Part shown: piece by piece, positions 1 through 7,255 of the stretch | Position numbering within the stretch: position 1 is the first letter of the stretch | Layout of the letters: each line of letters opens with the position of its first letter | The notes under the pieces: model-generated | The model's input: the letters and a program-made list of their open reading frames with translations, nothing else | Databases searched by the model: none | What the model was told of the DNA's origin: nothing | Position numbers and translations under genes: made by a program | DNA from: Sphingobacterium detergens | GTDB lineage: Bacteria; Bacteroidota; Bacteroidia; Sphingobacteriales; Sphingobacteriaceae | Length of the DNA stretch: 64,000 nt | Direction of reading: 5' to 3' | Assembly: GCF_003610355.1 (NCBI RefSeq) | Contig: NZ_RAPY01000001.1 | Coordinates: forward strand, 434,001-498,000

Positions 1-6
1 GACTGA

Positions 7-201
7 TCCTGCCCAAGAATCTGTTTTGCAGAGTCTCCAGATGGTTCAAGAGCCTTTGGGTTTATTGGAGCACTTACTGGTTCTCAAGGTGCTGTGGTGG
101 GAGCTGTAGCCGGAGGAGCCGCTGGAGCTTATTACGGGAGTGACCAGGGAAGTAAATTAGGTGGTTGGGTAGTACAAAGTTATTTTGATTTAATGGACTA
201 A
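7..201 (+). pseudogene. Glycine-zipper bacteriocin-like peptide remnant
   Basis: The frame that ends at the TAA at 199-201 encodes a peptide rich in Gly and Ala with small-residue spacing (GALTGSQGAVVGAVAGGAAG, then AYYGSDQGSKLGGWVV), the look of a class II bacteriocin or glycine-zipper membrane peptide. The same frame carries TGA at 4-6 and has no ATG before 193. It is therefore either frameshifted from the frame that is open from base 2, or a decayed copy, or it uses a rare start. The STM3941-family membrane protein begins 6 bases after its stop, the spacing of a co-transcribed toxin and immunity pair; that pairing is inference. It could also be the tail of a non-toxic glycine-zipper protein. 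Confidence 0.45.
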
Positions 202-207
202 AAAAAT

Positions 208-723
208 ATGGAATTTAAACTTGCTAAAACAAAAATAATTCTCTTTTCTGCTATGTGTTTTCTGATTCTGATATTAGGATTATATACCATAAGATTTCCG
301 GAAAAAATGTCAAATTTTTTTGATAGCCCCATTTTGGCAATAATTATTGGGTTATTAACTAGTCTGATATCTTTGATTTCTTTAGGTATATTGTTTAGAG
401 TATATACACATAAATCAGGTGTAATTATTAACCATGATGGTATTATCGACACCTCCAGCCTTGTTTCAGTTGGATTGATAAAATGGGAGGATATTGTGAG
501 AATAAGGAAAATTGAGGTTAACTCAGTGCCTTTTTTAATAATTGATGTAAAAAACCAAGAGGAATATCTAAAAGATTTAAATAAACTTAAAGCTTGGTGG
601 ATGCGAGTGAATGCGAAGTCTTTTGGCTCAGCAATATCTATATCACCTGTTTTTCTAAAATGTAAGTTTTCAGAATTAGAAGATGCTGTCAATGTTGGTC
701 ATAATAGATATTTAATCCAATAA
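208..723 (+). CDS. STM3941-family membrane protein, possible immunity partner
   Basis: A 171-residue protein with two hydrophobic segments near the N-terminus (about 9-28 and 40-63) followed by a soluble C-terminal domain of about 100 residues. The order of two TM helices, then GI-x-D-x-SS and an I-x-W-x-DI strand pattern (residues about 78-98) fits the STM3941 family, whose biochemical role is not established. The start ATG at 208 lies 6 bases after the glycine-zipper peptide stop, so the two are probably one transcript. The local sequence is richer in A and T than the heme locus that follows, which may point to acquisition. Family assignment is moderate; a role in immunity to the upstream peptide is speculation from context. 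Confidence 0.6.
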   Translation: MEFKLAKTKIILFSAMCFLILILGLYTIRFPEKMSNFFDSPILAIIIGLLTSLISLISLGILFRVYTHKSGVIINHDGIIDTSSLVSVGLIKWEDIVRIRKIEVNSVPFLIIDVKNQEEYLKDLNKLKAWWMRVNAKSFGSAISISPVFLKCKFSELEDAVNVGHNRYLIQ

Positions 724-985
724 GGAACTTTAAAAATCTTAATATAAAGCCAGCAAACTTTTAAGGGTTCTCAGCTAATTATAAAATGGGCTTGATGAGA
801 TATTCAGCTCTTGCTTTAGCTGAGATATGTATATCATAGATTTACAATGTAAAGCTTTTTCAAAGGATAACGGTTAATATATTTCAACTAAAAACAATAG
901 TTTTTTGAATAAATAGCTCGTACCTTACCTCTTCACCAGGAGAGTATATTGCTGACTGGCGAGCAGCGGCCCTTTAAAAGAAATA
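724..985. other. Intergenic region with inverted repeat
   Basis: No gene is seen here. A 10-bp inverted repeat (TCTCAGCTAA at 769-778, TTAGCTGAGA at 816-825) could close a stem. A shorter alternative pairing, CAGCT with AGCTG inside 801-827, competes with it. It may end transcription of the upstream membrane protein, but no T-run follows. Confidence 0.3.
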
Positions 986-1031
986 GAAGCCGTCTCCGAA
1001 ATTGTTCTTTAATACAATTGGAGACGGCTTC
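986..1031 (-). terminator. Terminator of heme oxygenase unit
   Basis: Perfect 12-bp arms GAAGCCGTCTCC (986-997) and GGAGACGGCTTC (1020-1031). Read on the minus strand the hairpin is followed by TATTTCTTTT. It lies 10 bases beyond the stop codon of the 44-residue membrane peptide. Confidence 0.85.
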
Positions 1032-1041
1032 TTATTTGATA

Positions 1042-1176
1042 CTAAATAGATACACTGCAGGACTTAGCTGCGAAGAAAAATACCGCAAGCCATACAAGTC
1101 CTTTTGCCAGGAAGAAGAGGAATGCCCCCATGCCGGCACGCTTCAACCATTTTGATTTATTGTCTTTTTGCTCCAT
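1042..1176 (-). CDS. 44-residue single-TM peptide next to heme oxygenase
   Basis: The minus strand holds an ATG at 1176 and a TAG at 1044-1042, giving 44 residues: a charged N-terminus (MEQKDNKSKWLKR), one long hydrophobic helix (about residues 14-38, with FLFFLAKGLVWLAVFFF) and a short Cys-containing tail (KSCSVSI). Lys and Arg before the helix predict the N-terminus in the cytoplasm. It follows the heme oxygenase stop by 28 bases, an AAGGAG sequence overlaps that junction, and a strong terminator follows directly. The gene is therefore very likely the second cistron of the heme oxygenase unit. I do not recognise a named family. It may anchor or assist heme oxygenase at the membrane, which is inference from position. 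Confidence 0.7.
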   Translation of the reverse strand: MEQKDNKSKWLKRAGMGAFLFFLAKGLVWLAVFFFAAKSCSVSI

Positions 1177-1204
1177 CTGAAGGATTAAACAATATCACTC
1201 CTTT

Positions 1205-1768
1205 TTAGTTTGCACTTGTGATCGGAGTGAATACGTCCCCAAAGTTATAAAAAGTTTGGTTTGCAATTTCTACTGCACGATCATAAGTTGCGGGATCTTC
1301 AGCATATTTATTTAATACAGCCGTAAAGCCAGCCCACATCTCGCGGCTATTTTCACCATAACCTTCGAAGAAAGAGGTTCCTTTGTTGACACCATATTTG
1401 TTCAGCATCTGTACGATATACGGACCACCCATGATAGAACCTTCCAGCACGTATAAAGATGCCAACGCTTCCAATACATTGTTAACAGCAGGTGCTGTTG
1501 CTTCAGGGAGGCTATCGACGTTGCCACCTAGCGTCTCAATATCATTTTTAATATAAGATGAGTTGCGACGTTCGGCGAGATCTGGTAATACTTCAGCCGT
1601 AACAAAAGGAGCGATGTTATCTTCTACAGCACGGAAATAAGCATAGAACCCTTTTAATACTTCAGCATAATCTGCTTCAGAACGAATATTTTTTAATTGA
1701 CGCACGATCGTTCCTTCTACGTTTTGGTGAGCAGCGTGCGTATGCTCTTTGATATGTTGACTTAACAT
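1205..1768 (-). CDS. Biliverdin-producing heme oxygenase
   Basis: Oxidative cleavage of heme to biliverdin, CO and ferrous iron in the cytoplasm, the last step of heme use as an iron source. From the ATG at 1768 the protein has 187 residues. It begins with a helix carrying the expected proximal heme ligand (His14 in AAHQNVE) and has the distal-helix signature LEGSIMGG near residues 108-115, as in bacterial heme oxygenases. A longer reading frame begins at 1801, but that start lies inside the operator palindrome, so 1768 is preferred. It is followed by the 44-residue membrane peptide and a terminator. The operator 11 bases upstream implies iron or heme control with the rest of the hmu locus. 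Confidence 0.88.
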   Translation of the reverse strand: MLSQHIKEHTHAAHQNVEGTIVRQLKNIRSEADYAEVLKGFYAYFRAVEDNIAPFVTAEVLPDLAERRNSSYIKNDIETLGGNVDSLPEATAPAVNNVLEALASLYVLEGSIMGGPYIVQMLNKYGVNKGTSFFEGYGENSREMWAGFTAVLNKYAEDPATYDRAVEIANQTFYNFGDVFTPITSAN

Positions 1769-1778
1769 GTTCTTATTT

Positions 1779-1801
1779 TTATTTATAACGATTCTATACA
1801 A
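1779..1801 (-). promoter_or_regulatory. Iron/heme regulator operator before heme oxygenase
   Basis: A 23-bp imperfect palindrome; on the minus strand TTGTATA, then GAATCGTTA, then TAAATAA. It matches the shared pattern found before four other promoters or gene starts in this locus and ends 11 bases before the heme oxygenase ATG. A Fur-type repressor is the natural candidate, but the protein is not in the window. Confidence 0.65.
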
Positions 1802-1870
1802 AGATTCGTATTTATTTCCAAATATTTATGCTGTTTTCTGATTTATCATCTATGAAAAACGACAGGATTT

Positions 1871-2878
1871 TTATTCTACGATTTTGATTGGATAATTATA
1901 ATAGGGAGTGACTTGTGTAATAAAACGATCAAGACGGATCCGTATGCTAATACCATTGTTTAAATCTGAAGAAATGCCTATTGGAGCATCTTCGGGTATC
2001 TGCACTTTAATGGATTTTAAATCATCTGAAATACCGACAAAGTTCAAAGATAAACTGTTGGGGAAGCCATCTTCGGTGTAATTTAAATTTACAACTCTAA
2101 TATCTGACGTTTTGTTCAAATGTCTTGCAGGAAGATTTATGATTTCACCTCTTTTGACTTGCCATTCTTTTGCATGGTTAAAATAGACATAAGGAAGTGC
2201 CTGATCGGCTGCAACGCTTACGAACTTTTTACTGCTTTTAACAGGAATACCAAATTTGTTCATCACCTGTGCGTAATAATCACCTGAAGGAATCCCCGAG
2301 CCATCTTGCTGATCCAAATAGAAAATAATAAGTCCGTTTTCAACTTTATTCAGCATAAGTTTATAGGCTTTATTTTGATCGTTAACGAGGTACAGACTAT
2401 CACTTCCATCCAGCGCAAGATTATTCATTGGGATACTGAAATTGCTTTGACCCACGATAGCAGTAATCTGCGTTTCTTCGTCTCTAAAGGAAGGTAATAG
2501 CGCACCGTTGGATAATTTTATTGTATAGGTTTTAATGGTGCCATCTTGAGCTTTTACCTGATACTGCTGTCCATCTTTGAGTGCGATTGCCGTTCCTGAG
2601 GCAGGGCTAATGCTTGCATTTTTTGAAATATTAATAATCGGAGCAACAGTCTCCGGAATAGGCCATTCGGTTGATCCGGGCCAGGAGACATAAATGTTTT
2701 CACCATCCACAGCTGCTACAATGGTATCTTTGCCCGCGTTGTAAGGGATTTTAAAAGAAGTGATTTCTGTGTAAGGCGTTAGCGCAGTTTCGTACTCTTT
2801 TTTACAAGCGGAGAATAGTGTGATTCCTACTGCTAACAATAGGGTAGGAATGCGATATAATGTGGTTGTTTTTTTCAT
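1871..2878 (-). CDS. DUF5018-like surface lipoprotein of the heme locus
   Basis: A 335-residue lipoprotein: signal peptide with lipobox LFSAC (Cys25). Then comes an Ig-like module with the pattern I-x-SF-x-I, NASISPASG and YxVKAQDGTIKTYTIKL (about residues 38-125), as in DUF5018-type domains of Bacteroidota lipoproteins. The C-terminal two thirds (about 130-335) is beta-rich and I do not recognise it. It is the last gene of the unit that starts with the HmuY lipoprotein at 5481. Its neighbour at 2966-3769 has the same architecture, so the two are probably paralogs. A role as accessory surface protein in heme or hemoprotein capture is inferred from position only. Confidence 0.65.
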   Translation of the reverse strand: MKKTTTLYRIPTLLLAVGITLFSACKKEYETALTPYTEITSFKIPYNAGKDTIVAAVDGENIYVSWPGSTEWPIPETVAPIINISKNASISPASGTAIALKDGQQYQVKAQDGTIKTYTIKLSNGALLPSFRDEETQITAIVGQSNFSIPMNNLALDGSDSLYLVNDQNKAYKLMLNKVENGLIIFYLDQQDGSGIPSGDYYAQVMNKFGIPVKSSKKFVSVAADQALPYVYFNHAKEWQVKRGEIINLPARHLNKTSDIRVVNLNYTEDGFPNSLSLNFVGISDDLKSIKVQIPEDAPIGISSDLNNGISIRIRLDRFITQVTPYYNYPIKIVE

Positions 2879-2965
2879 ATTTGGGGTAAATTTCTATCGC
2901 CGGGGAGTGTTTCCGTCAATACCTGAAAGCGAATGCGGTCATGATCTCGCTTTTGAAAACAATGA

Positions 2966-3769
2966 TTAGTTGTTGTAAATAATTCGGATAGGATTTTTTA
3001 AGGTTTCCTCGCGGCTGTAGTAACGCAATTTGACATAATAATCACCTGCTGCCGGCACTTTGTTATATGTCAGGGAACTACCGCTGCCTGTGACGCGTCC
3101 TTTAATATCATTTAGAACAAGATGCATATAGGATTTTTCGATCGATGGGGGAGTTCCGGTCACAGCTATATTAAATGGATACTCTTTCCCGTCTTTATCC
3201 ACTAAGCTAGCACGAACTAGTTCCAGATCGCTCTCATAAGTCGCGATATAGGGGTAACTAGCGAAGTTATTGTAAATGTAAATATCATTTGAGGTATACC
3301 AGTACGATTGGTCATATACAACTGGTTCATTTGAGTTCGAACTAACCTCCTGCAAATTGAGCGATGGTTGATCACTTTTGACGATCAGCGTATAGGTGGC
3401 CGTACTGCCATCTGTAGCGGTAACAGGGTATTGAATGGTACGGCCTTTGGAAAAATAATCGACCATATTGGTGATCAGTGTATCCGAACCTTGTTTTAGG
3501 GTTGCGCCTGTGGCAACTTTTATTTCAGGCTCCAGGCTGGACATATAGAGTCCTTCGGGCAGTGTAACCGTAATGGTCTTGGCGTCATTGTCAATAGCGC
3601 CAATGACTTCTTTGCTGGTATTGACAATCTTGAAACTACTGATCCGGGCCATGCTCTCGGGTTCATAGGGTTGAATTTCTGTTTTGGTACAAGAACTTAA
3701 ATACAAGCTGCTCAATAAAAGGCCTGTAGCGATCTTAAATTTTTGGGTGGTTAATAACTGATTTTTCAT
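2966..3769 (-). CDS. DUF5018-like surface lipoprotein, paralog of next gene
   Basis: The ATG at 3769 gives 267 residues with a clean lipoprotein signal (LYLSSC before TKTE). A longer frame begins at 3808 but would put 13 non-signal residues in front. After the lipobox come ISSFKI, ATLKQGS and YPVTATDGSTATYTLIV, the same Ig-like module as in the gene at 1871-2878. The C-terminal part is beta-rich and tyrosine-rich, without recognisable catalytic motifs. It lies in the minus-strand unit behind two HmuY-family genes, with 89 bases to the upstream gene and 87 to the downstream gene. The function is unknown; an outer-membrane surface location is likely. Confidence 0.65.
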   Translation of the reverse strand: MKNQLLTTQKFKIATGLLLSSLYLSSCTKTEIQPYEPESMARISSFKIVNTSKEVIGAIDNDAKTITVTLPEGLYMSSLEPEIKVATGATLKQGSDTLITNMVDYFSKGRTIQYPVTATDGSTATYTLIVKSDQPSLNLQEVSSNSNEPVVYDQSYWYTSNDIYIYNNFASYPYIATYESDLELVRASLVDKDGKEYPFNIAVTGTPPSIEKSYMHLVLNDIKGRVTGSGSSLTYNKVPAAGDYYVKLRYYSREETLKNPIRIIYNN

Positions 3770-3786
3770 TTTAGTCTGGAAAGTAA

Positions 3787-3811
3787 CCGGTACCAGCAAG
3801 GCTGGCACCGG
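3787..3811 (-). other. Intercistronic hairpin
   Basis: CCGGTACCAGC (3787-3797) and GCTGGCACCGG (3801-3811) form an 11-bp stem with one mismatch and a 3-base loop. It lies between the HmuY-family gene and the next lipoprotein gene. No T-run follows on the minus strand, so it is more likely an mRNA-stabilising or partial attenuating stem than a full terminator. Confidence 0.45.
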
Positions 3812-3858
3812 ATTTAAAATTTACAATTCTTATTAAAAAATAAGGGTATTAAGGCTTA

Positions 3859-4566
3859 TTATAGTTTCTTATAATCGAAACTCATAAACGGAAAGTTTGT
3901 TGCGGCGTAGCTCGCATTTGGAGTTTCGTCCTTGTAAACACTATTTAAACGCAATTTCCATTGATCGCCGGTTGTCTTGTTTTCTAAAATATACGTTCTC
4001 GGCCCATAGCTGCTCATAATATGATTGCTAATGTTATAGATGTACCAGCCAGTACTGCTCGGGTTGCCTGTTCCATTTGTACTATTGGAAGCTGCTGTAC
4101 CGTTTGCAATTAATGTTCCTGTAGTACTTGAAGAAACAGATTCAAAAGCTGTATTTACATAATACAAGTTATACTTCGTCGTATTTACGGTCAAACTCGC
4201 ATTTGCTGTACCACTAAATTGAAAATCATAGCTAGTGGATGTACCACCATCATTGGTAATCAAGTTGTAGTAATAGGTGCTGGCTGGGTTTTTCCATTGC
4301 GTTGTGTCAACCAAATCTGGCACTGTACCTTGGTGGAAATTGCGTGCACCATAGGTGCCTGTAGCGATCGTTTTTAAATATCCTTTTGTACCGGTTGCGG
4401 TAAAGTTTACCGTACCGCCAATTGTCGTCGAAGGAGTAACAGCACGTTTGCTGAGTGATTGCTCTTCAATACTAGGAGCAAGTGAATTGTCTTTACTACA
4501 TGATGCAGTCATGCCAATCGCGGCAATACCTAAGGCAATTGATAAAGTTCTGAATTTGATTTTCAT
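3859..4566 (-). CDS. HmuY-family heme-binding lipoprotein
   Basis: A 235-residue lipoprotein (lipobox MTASC, Cys23). The C-terminal half has the HmuY signature seen in three neighbouring genes: GWYIYNISNHIM (His182), then PRTYILENKTTGDQWKLRL, then SVYKDE and FMSFDY. HmuY proteins are hemophore-like lipoproteins that take heme from host hemoproteins and pass it to the TonB receptor. The N-terminal half is Thr/Ser/Gly-rich and diverged. His182 corresponds to a His kept in all four paralogs and is a candidate heme ligand. It is second in the unit that starts at 5481. The family call rests on these motifs. Confidence 0.7.
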   Translation of the reverse strand: MKIKFRTLSIALGIAAIGMTASCSKDNSLAPSIEEQSLSKRAVTPSTTIGGTVNFTATGTKGYLKTIATGTYGARNFHQGTVPDLVDTTQWKNPASTYYYNLITNDGGTSTSYDFQFSGTANASLTVNTTKYNLYYVNTAFESVSSSTTGTLIANGTAASNSTNGTGNPSSTGWYIYNISNHIMSSYGPRTYILENKTTGDQWKLRLNSVYKDETPNASYAATNFPFMSFDYKKL

Positions 4567-4636
4567 TTCTTTTTCGTAATTTTGCCACTTCTACAGTGGG
4601 CTAGTTAATAAATATATGTTAATTAGTCAATTTGAT

Positions 4637-4665
4637 ACCGGATGTACCTCGACCGTATATCCGGT
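4637..4665. other. Hairpin with T-run between two HmuY genes
   Basis: ACCGGAT (4637-4643) pairs with ATCCGGT (4659-4665), and nine or more T follow on the plus strand. In the direction of the flanking minus-strand genes the order is A-run then hairpin, so it should not stop their transcription efficiently. It may terminate antisense transcription or act as a processing stem. Confidence 0.45.
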
Positions 4666-4692
4666 TTTTTTTTGAATAAGAATTGTACTATT

Positions 4693-5481
4693 TTAGGGTT
4701 TTATCTCAAATGTTTTGCTGCCCTTTGGTACGATAACGTAATCAAAAGAGATAAATACATGGGGAGAGTCTTTAAGCCATTGCTCGGGTTTATAGAGACC
4801 TTTATACATTGAAATCGGTCTAATTTTCGCATAATTGCCTTTTGCCGTACGAACAATTAACGTTCGTGGTTTAATTACTTTTCCATTCAGTAATGTTAGT
4901 CCATTTCCAAGCGCATAAGCAACATGTTCGTTCTGAACAGCGTGCTGCCGAACCAGACGACCATAAAAGTCATACAATAACCAGCCAACTCCATTTCCTT
5001 CATCACCATTCTGATCCATTCCGATCGCATCGCCGATTACCTTGAATTCAGTATCAGCCGGTACTTCTGTTACTTCGTCAAATGCTTTTTCAACGATTAG
5101 GATACCACCAGTTGCGTTATTGCCGTAACCAAAATTCGTGTTGTTCGTCCCATTATTTCCAGATACGTGGCTGTTGAAGATATTGCTGAATGCAATGTCC
5201 CAGTTCCGCGTTTGACGATTTGTTTCCGCGATACCTTTATTGGTTTCCAAGCTATAATAAACTGTAGGGGCAGCATTTTGGCCATCGTTTTTATCTGTAG
5301 CAGCGAAATCGCGTACGGTAATCAATTTATTGTAAAGCCCGGTATTGCTCTCTTCTTCTTTCGGCGGCTCGACAACAGGTTCTACCGTTGGATCCGATTT
5401 GCTACAGGAAGTATGGATTGCTAGACCAATGCAAAGCAATGTAATATATTTTGTTCTGGTGAGCTGTCTTGCTATATTCAT
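4693..5481 (-). CDS. hmuY: HmuY-family heme-binding lipoprotein
   Basis: A 262-residue lipoprotein (lipobox HTSC, Cys26). The family layout is well kept: YYSLETNKG, WDIAFSN (about 94-100), GILIVEKAFDEVTEVP, GWLLYDF, the candidate ligand His180 (RQHAV), RTLIVRTAKGNYAKIRPISMYKG and FISFDYVIVPKGS. HmuY proteins bind heme at the cell surface for delivery to the HmuR-type receptor. Compared with its paralogs there is a small insertion between GW and the His, and a second His-rich stretch (HAVQNEHV). It is the first gene of a unit with its own 23-bp operator 17 bases upstream and is probably the most strongly iron-regulated HmuY here. Confidence 0.82.
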   Translation of the reverse strand: MNIARQLTRTKYITLLCIGLAIHTSCSKSDPTVEPVVEPPKEEESNTGLYNKLITVRDFAATDKNDGQNAAPTVYYSLETNKGIAETNRQTRNWDIAFSNIFNSHVSGNNGTNNTNFGYGNNATGGILIVEKAFDEVTEVPADTEFKVIGDAIGMDQNGDEGNGVGWLLYDFYGRLVRQHAVQNEHVAYALGNGLTLLNGKVIKPRTLIVRTAKGNYAKIRPISMYKGLYKPEQWLKDSPHVFISFDYVIVPKGSKTFEIKP

Positions 5482-5498
5482 TTGTTGTGTCTTTGTTT

Positions 5499-5521
5499 TT
5501 ATTTAAAATCATTCTAAATAA
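5499..5521 (-). promoter_or_regulatory. Iron/heme regulator operator before hmuY
   Basis: The best-kept copy of the 23-bp palindrome: TTATTTA, then GAATGATTT, then TAAATAA on the minus strand, with perfect 7-bp outer arms. A TACCTTTA box at 5532-5525 resembles the Bacteroidota -7 element and ends 3 bases upstream, so a bound repressor would cover the transcription start. The hmuY ATG is 17 bases downstream. Confidence 0.75.
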
Positions 5522-5681
5522 TGGTAAAGGTAAAGAGTTTACCCTATTACTTGTGTATGAAAAATGATATTTTATATATTAATTTTGATTTTAACCGTTT
5601 GACTTAATATGTAATATGTTCTTTGCATATAATGTTAATGAAACTTCAATGAAGAGCTTTTTGATCGGAAAAATAATAATG

Positions 5682-5737
5682 ATGTCTCCAAATTTAATTC
5701 ATGTAGGTTTTTTTGATTTGAATATATTTGGAGACAT
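5682..5737 (-). terminator. Terminator after HmuY-like gene
   Basis: ATGTCTCCAAAT (5682-5693) and ATTTGGAGACAT (5726-5737) are perfect 12-bp arms, extended imperfectly inward (TTAATTCA against TGAATATA). On the minus strand a T-rich tail (CATTATTATTTTT) follows. It separates the receptor unit from the hmuY unit that starts at 5481. Confidence 0.7.
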
Positions 5738-5774
5738 TAACTACTTGAGTAGATTGATCGTACCTTTTAATAAA

Positions 5775-6362
5775 TTATTTTACAAACTTTTTAAAATTAA
5801 TATTGTATGTTGCATTTCCATTGAGAGCAGTAATTCCAGCTGCCTGAATCACAAAGAGTTCGTCACTCTTATCGCTTAGCTTTTCCCCTTTATACATTAC
5901 GATGTAACGATTAGGGGTGGGGTATACTGCATGATTATTCTTAAAGTCATAGATTATCCATGTGGGTCCTGTCGCTGGAGCACCAGCACTGGAAGCATCT
6001 ATGCCTAATTTTTCTGTGGAAATTATATTGGCACCTAGTACTGCCGCTAATGTCAATTTTTCAATATTTGTATTCTCTTGATCGAAATATCCCATTTTAT
6101 AGTTTTCAGTTGATGTATTTTGCAAAGTAGAACCATACATGCCAGATAGATTTATCATACTTTTTGCTTCCTCCTGAACACTATTTGTTTTGAAATCATA
6201 AAAAACTTTTGCGCCTGCGGGAACTTCAATTTTTGCAACTGCAGTTATAGCCGTAGCATCGTTAAGTTTGCTTTCTTCAACTTTATCATCATCCTTGCTA
6301 CAAGAAGTAAAACCTAAACTTAATGCACATAAAAGTGCAGCTGTTGTAAATAATTTGTTCAT
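5775..6362 (-). CDS. Short HmuY-like lipoprotein
   Basis: A 195-residue lipoprotein with lipobox GFTSC (Cys21). It keeps the core of the HmuY family, KVFYDFKTN near residue 53 and TWIIYDFKNNHAVYPTPNRY (His144) in the second half. It lacks the WDIAF strand and has a shorter middle, so it is the most divergent of the four paralogs. It lies 29 bases after the HmuY gene at 6392 and before a strong terminator, so it should share the receptor transcript. Heme binding through His144 is plausible; another haem-related or decoy role is possible. Confidence 0.62.
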   Translation of the reverse strand: MNKLFTTAALLCALSLGFTSCSKDDDKVEESKLNDATAITAVAKIEVPAGAKVFYDFKTNSVQEEAKSMINLSGMYGSTLQNTSTENYKMGYFDQENTNIEKLTLAAVLGANIISTEKLGIDASSAGAPATGPTWIIYDFKNNHAVYPTPNRYIVMYKGEKLSDKSDELFVIQAAGITALNGNATYNINFKKFVK

Positions 6363-6391
6363 CTTTAATTTAATTGTGTAATTTTTCCTTA

Positions 6392-7147
6392 TTATAATGT
6401 GTTTGTATTTAAGTTTTTGCTACCATCTTCCTGTACGTAATATTTGAAAGTGTAGTAGGGGGCAGGCCAGTTCATATTGGTCACTGCCGATGGATTTCCT
6501 TTATAGGCATTGATCAATTGTAACTTGGCATATTTACCATCGGGAAGTCGGATAACATAGGTGCGATTTGGCAGCGCTTGCATAATATGGGTACTTAGAC
6601 TATACTGAAACCAGCCTAGAGACTCCGAGTTGGATGCCCAACCAATTTTGCCCGTTCCGTTCTTATTAAATTCTTCGTCCGAAGGTGCAACAGTCAGGCT
6701 TTGGTATGATTGCTTTAATAGCATGACAGCTGTATTGTTGGCTTCTCCCTGATACCCCGGATTGAACTCATCAACAGCATTGTTAACAAAGACTTCAGAA
6801 TTGTAGGGGCCCGTAAAGGCAATATCCCAGTCTTTTGTTTTCAACCATTGTGCGGAGTCGGCCTTTGTCTTGATCCAGATTTGCTTTTTGTCCTTAAATC
6901 GGAAAAGAAACATGTTGAAGGGTCGTTTTTCTTTACCCTCGGCACCGTCACCCATGGCGGCCTCGGTGTCACCGGCCAGATCTTTGATGGCAATACTCTT
7001 GCCATCTTCTAGTCCAATCGTATAGTCTTTGTCCTTCCCGCAGGAAAGGAACATAAGTGCCAGAAAACCTGAAAAAATACAACGTCCAATCTTATGAAAT
7101 GAAAGCCAGATGCTGCATTCCGCTATAATGATTTTAATTGTTCTCAT
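6392..7147 (-). CDS. hmuY: HmuY-family heme-binding lipoprotein
   Basis: A 251-residue protein with a long N-terminal region before lipobox LMFLSC (Cys36). A later start cannot be excluded. HmuY features: QIWIKTKADSAQW, WDIAFTG (about 107-113), AVMLLKQSYQSLTVAPSDEEF, GWFQYSLSTHIM (His187), RTYVIRLPDGKYAKLQLINAYKG and YTFKYYV. It stands directly downstream of the TonB receptor gene, separated by about 106 bases that include the heptamer repeat array. This is the usual hmuR-hmuY order, so it is likely the cognate hemophore of that receptor. The repeat array could tune its expression relative to the receptor. Confidence 0.8.
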   Translation of the reverse strand: MRTIKIIIAECSIWLSFHKIGRCIFSGFLALMFLSCGKDKDYTIGLEDGKSIAIKDLAGDTEAAMGDGAEGKEKRPFNMFLFRFKDKKQIWIKTKADSAQWLKTKDWDIAFTGPYNSEVFVNNAVDEFNPGYQGEANNTAVMLLKQSYQSLTVAPSDEEFNKNGTGKIGWASNSESLGWFQYSLSTHIMQALPNRTYVIRLPDGKYAKLQLINAYKGNPSAVTNMNWPAPYYTFKYYVQEDGSKNLNTNTL

Positions 7148-7185
7148 TGTTTTATCTACTATTTTGTGTACTTCTCTTTAGCTTT

Positions 7186-7255
7186 AATCTCCAATCTCCA
7201 ATCTCCAATCTCCAATCTCCAATCTCCAATCTCCAATCTCTAATCTCCAATCTCT
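7186..7255. repeat. Ten-unit 7-bp tandem repeat (AATCTCC)
   Basis: Ten tandem copies of AATCTCC (GGAGATT on the minus strand), two of them reading AATCTCT, plus a partial copy. The array ends inside the stop codon of the receptor gene and fills the receptor-to-HmuY junction. Each unit carries GGAG on the coding strand. Such short arrays change copy number easily by slippage. Confidence 0.95.

Noticed and set aside
949..1155. 68-codon plus-strand reading frame
   Set aside because: It runs opposite to the 44-residue membrane peptide gene and through the terminator hairpin at 986-1031. Composition is not protein-like and no promoter is seen.
1769..1801. Upstream start of heme oxygenase at 1801
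   Set aside because: The added 11 residues would be encoded within the operator palindrome, and the family N-terminus fits the ATG at 1768.
5616..5879. 87-codon plus-strand reading frame between HmuY genes
   Set aside because: It overlaps the end of the HmuY-like gene at 5775 and includes both arms of a terminator hairpin.
7186..7255. Tandem array as a CRISPR
   Set aside because: Units are 7 bp in direct contact without spacers, so it is a simple tandem repeat.
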